Below, piece by piece: positions 63,101-64,000 of a stretch of 64,000 bases of DNA. The DNA is from Cristatella mucedo. Taxonomy: Eukaryota; Bryozoa; Phylactolaemata; Cristatellidae. Positions within the stretch are counted from its first letter, which is position 1, and every line of letters starts with the position of its first letter. The notes under the pieces were generated by a model. That model was not told the DNA's origin and did not search any database. It worked only from the letters and a program-made list of their open reading frames with translations. Position numbers and translations under genes: made by a program. The stretch is from assembly GCA_009760855.2 (NCBI GenBank), contig WPIO01000007.1, positions 6,292,501 to 6,356,500 on the forward strand, written 5' to 3'.

Positions 63101-63754
63101 CGTTACTCAGCTCATTCATAGCTGCTAAACACTTAGGCACGTCCTGAAGCATAGAAACAGACGTCATGATTGTATGGCGGAACTGAAACTTGATCAGCAT
63201 AGTGCTGCATCCGATATTGGCACAAAGTGTGCCATGCTTCAAAAATGAACCAGCGTCTCATGTTGGTCCCATAAGTACGCTTTCTGAACACAAACGCGAT
63301 TCTGACGCTGTGGTGCATGTTATACACGGGTTCAATTCATCACACGAAATCGGGATGCGAATTTTAACCGTTCAACTTTGCAAGTTTGATGCCACATCGT
63401 GAAAAGTAATAAAGCAAACAAACCGGTGAATGGACGTCCAGGGCTTGACGGATTTGTAAATCGAGACAAACAAGTTGCCTCAACTTCAGACGCTCTGAAA
63501 ATAAACACGCTTAGAAGTAGTTGGTACGCCCACTCAATGGGCAATTCCAAAAAGTGACAGCTAAGTACATACCCTTTTCCTTACGTCGAGCTCTTAGCTG
63601 GGCAGCAAGTTCCGGACGTTTGCTTGAAACAGATGGGCTGCTACAACCATGCAAGGACGCGGGACCCATTTTCAAAATACGGGCGATAAAGCCAAAGCCT
63701 ATTAGGAACGACATACATCTAGTCTGCATACAGTTTACAGCTTCCAAATGAGAC
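56999..63754 (-). CDS. Gene with a LEDGF/HRP2-like integrase-binding-type domain (3' exons)
   Basis: Seven minus-strand exons (63754 or 63640-63573, 63494-63424, 63143-63042, 62964-62866, 62714-62621, 61207-61170, 57169-56999) join without a phase conflict. They encode about 195-235 C-terminal residues. A basic PELAAQLRARRKEK helix is followed by RLKLRQLVCLDLQIRQALDV, DVPKCLAAMNELSNAVVEAK, CTTLDVCRSYPHDGNVRSIA and MLLCKMKNIF. This aligns helix by helix with the PSIP1/HDGFL2 IBD ([44 protein letters not shown]). That fold tethers partners to chromatin. The C-terminus after it is unlike LEDGF and ends acidic (NNSSDGDDLDKLLCL). A PWWP domain would lie outside the window. The last intron (4 kb) holds LINE insertions. 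Confidence 0.8.
57272..57366. repeat. Tandem duplication, 45- and 50-bp units
   Basis: Both units read GCGAATCTA...TTATCTTT..ACCCAGGTACTTGATAC.AGTTTTCG. The second has an extra ATCTA and a few substitutions. Confidence 0.9.
57510..57600 (+). mobile_element. LINE family A 3' tail fragment
   Basis: AAAGCGCCAAGAAAGAGATC, then CTCTGAGGGTGCTTTATCAA and (ATT)n. Confidence 0.88.
57601..58000. other. Intron of the IBD gene, unassigned
   Basis: I see no feature here beyond short CATCTAGTRYTTTCAG-type echoes near 57730-57765. Confidence 0.4.
58001..58062 (+). mobile_element. LINE tail fragment
   Basis: GTAAAGCACCGATAGGGATT and CTCTGAGAGTGCTCTATGAA: a diverged terminal stem on the plus strand. Confidence 0.65.
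58125..58210 (-). mobile_element. LINE tail fragment
   Basis: AATAATAATAATAAATCC then the complement of a stem (GTGCCCTAACAGAACTTAAT). Confidence 0.7.
58730..59124 (-). mobile_element. LINE endonuclease-domain fragment
   Basis: The minus-strand frame includes LLKFCLCNVRSLKTEGVLIR then QEKLDAFLLTEAWM, the N-terminal signature (NVRSLxxK...DxxxLTExW) of the APE-type endonuclease of non-LTR elements. Confidence 0.85.
59280..59565 (-). mobile_element. LINE RT fragment, opposite to the next copy
   Basis: The minus strand encodes FRANRPAESALLQVYNDLL-type sequence (the RT segment before LSAAFDT), with stops. A small GAACTA repeat lies at 59416-59434. It lies on the wrong side of the endonuclease piece at 58730 for both to be one element. 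Confidence 0.75.
59632..61005 (+). mobile_element. LINE family A, best-preserved RT copy
   Basis: A 374-codon frame (59632-60756) covers the RT from TIDHKVLLERLSSRLGITGT through KYGVPQGSVLGPVLFTVYTL, the catalytic FHFYVDDTQLYLCFD, KTNLLVMGKPSVIQRLERLT and HITPLLADLHWLPVKQRIDF to YAPKAWNSLPTC. An A-run (TTTAAAAAAAAAACTTAAAA) shifts the last codons out of the usual LFRTAFSGSL ending. The 3' UTR, stem AAAGCGCCTAGAGAGAGATT and (ATT)n tail follow. It is 5'-truncated, with no endonuclease. Very close to the copies at 949 and 45728, so recently active. Confidence 0.95.
61170..61207 (-). CDS. IBD gene, 38-nt microexon
   Basis: The acceptor CTTTCTTTATGTTGCACCAG is followed by DLVPWVDTLVQKK (first base from the previous exon) and donor AAG|GTAATC. 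It is called because it bridges phase 1 to phase 0 exactly between its neighbours and has a strong pyrimidine tract. It is too short for homology. Confidence 0.6.
61208..61707. other. Intron of the IBD gene, unassigned
   Basis: No supported feature was found here. Confidence 0.4.
61708..61800 (+). repeat. tRNA-like SINE fragment
   Basis: GTGCTGGCTGTCTGGCAGAC then CGGGTTCGAGTCCTGCAGGC gives a tRNA-like head with box B. The anticodon-arm region does not fold like a normal tRNA, and no (TTA)n or SINE body follows clearly. Confidence 0.5.
61957..62112 (-). repeat. Diverged tRNA-derived SINE copy
   Basis: The complement shows GATTCAAAAGCTTCATTTGC (SINE end), GGCAATAAAGGATTGTCAGC and GGACTCGAACCAGCGATCTG (box B). 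It belongs to the same older subfamily as the copy at 49405. Confidence 0.75.
62621..62714 (-). CDS. IBD gene, exon after the folded domain
   Basis: The acceptor GATCTTTATTTGCAG leads to TFEKENEKAKFYKRLEKYSP then YPFASVYSQSL and donor TTGG|GTAGGT (phase 1). The charged KENEKAKFYKRLEK helix probably caps or extends the domain. Confidence 0.85.
62866..62964 (-). CDS. IBD gene, helices 4-5 exon
   Basis: The acceptor AATATTTTTGTAG leads to CRSYPHDGNVRSIAEMLLCK then MKNIFVSDRRVLD and donor GAT|GTGAGT. It aligns without gaps to [20 protein letters not shown] then FKNMF of LEDGF. Confidence 0.9.
63042..63143 (-). CDS. IBD gene, helices 2-3 exon
   Basis: The acceptor TTTCTATGCTTCAG leads to DVPKCLAAMNELSNAVVEAK, then TLFRHPALCTTLDV and donor GTG|GTAAAT. 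It corresponds to [20 protein letters not shown] and KHTEMITTLKK of the LEDGF IBD. Confidence 0.92.
63424..63494 (-). CDS. IBD gene, helix 1 exon
   Basis: The acceptor GTGTTTATTTTCAG leads to ERLKLRQLVCLDLQIRQALD then VHSP, ending at CCG|GTTTGT. It matches [18 protein letters not shown], the first IBD helix. Confidence 0.88.
63573..63754 (-). CDS. IBD gene, basic helix exon
   Basis: The end reads RPELAAQLRARRKEK(E) at AAGG|GTATGT, a basic coiled-coil-like lead-in as found before the IBD. Two acceptors are possible: TTACTTTTGTAG at 63755, or GCATGGTTGTAG at 63641. The second gives a start at 63640 and looks more likely because the intervening frame (FLIGFGFIARILK) is hydrophobic and out of character. 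Confidence 0.7.
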
Positions 63755-63755
63755 C

Positions 63756-64000
63756 TACAAAAGTAAGGACAGTTTGAGAAGAGCTTGAGTGAGTAGGGCT
63801 GAATGAATGTGACTGTGTGAGTGTGCAGTACACGTGCAAAGTGAGTGTACAAGCATGCATAGGGGCACACGTGTGAGCTTGTGTGACACCACAAGTTAAA
63901 TTGAAAAACGGGGCAAGAGAAAGGTTAAGATAGTCTGAGTAGGTAGATTCAATGTATCACTCATTGCAGGAAATCTTGCTTGCTTGCTGCTTAAAACTAA
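63756..64000. other. Intron or upstream sequence of the IBD gene
   Basis: No further exon is recognised before the window ends. GTGTGAGTGTGCAGTACACG-type simple sequence lies near 63810-63880. Confidence 0.4.

Overview
This is a eukaryotic window, almost certainly from an invertebrate animal. Its coding exons are short and separated by GT-AG introns. Its proteins match animal families, and about half of the sequence is debris from LINE and SINE retroelements. There are no prokaryotic operons, rRNA genes, CRISPR arrays or viral genomes. I cannot name the species. Base composition looks moderate (not an extreme AT-rich genome), and the LINE type resembles the CR1/L2/jockey-like elements common in marine and freshwater invertebrates.

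Four gene units can be supported. (1) 2592-3176 (+) looks like the terminal exon of an upstream gene, with a low-complexity Ser/Ala/Gln/Pro tail and an AATAAA signal. (2) 14.0-35.1 kb (+) is a gene of at least eight exons for a TENT4 (PAPD5/PAPD7, Trf4-type) non-canonical poly(A) polymerase. I assembled it by matching exon phases. Its introns are filled with LINE copies. The second Asp of the catalytic DxD is read as Asn, and the exon that should carry the GS motif was not found. (3) 47.7-54.8 kb (+) is a five-exon gene for a compact NYN/PIN endoribonuclease of the N4BP1/KHNYN/ZC3H12 type. It ends right after the NYN domain and has no CCCH zinc finger. (4) 63.8-57.0 kb (-) holds seven 3' exons of a gene with a LEDGF/HRP2-like integrase-binding-domain fold, a new C-terminal region and a good AATAAA. 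Genes 3 and 4 converge near 55-57 kb. Genes 2 and 3 both belong to RNA-turnover families, but nothing in the sequence links them.

The rest is repeats. LINE family A ends in a conserved stem (AAAGCGCCTAGAAAGAGATT... CTCTGAGGGCGCTTTA) followed by (TTA)n, and has more than twenty copies. The longest open copy is at 59632-60756. LINE family B ends in ACTTTGTGGAGTTACAGAYGGAGATACATTACATT; its best copy (22.28-25.17 kb, -) sits inside a family A copy. A tRNA-derived SINE family has about ten copies, and one divergent tRNA-like element carries a LINE-A tail. DNA transposons include two SPIN/URR1-like hAT MITEs (50.2 and 52.4 kb), a hAT/ZMYM1-like transposase relic (44.2-45.2 kb) and a deleted Tc1/mariner (40.3-41.3 kb). 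A probable solo LTR with a 4-bp target duplication lies at 10.36-11.09 kb.

The most unusual structure is at 37.9-39.9 kb. Four separate inverted duplications occur in 2 kb: a 25-bp palindrome, two long adjacent hairpins and a head-to-head SINE pair.
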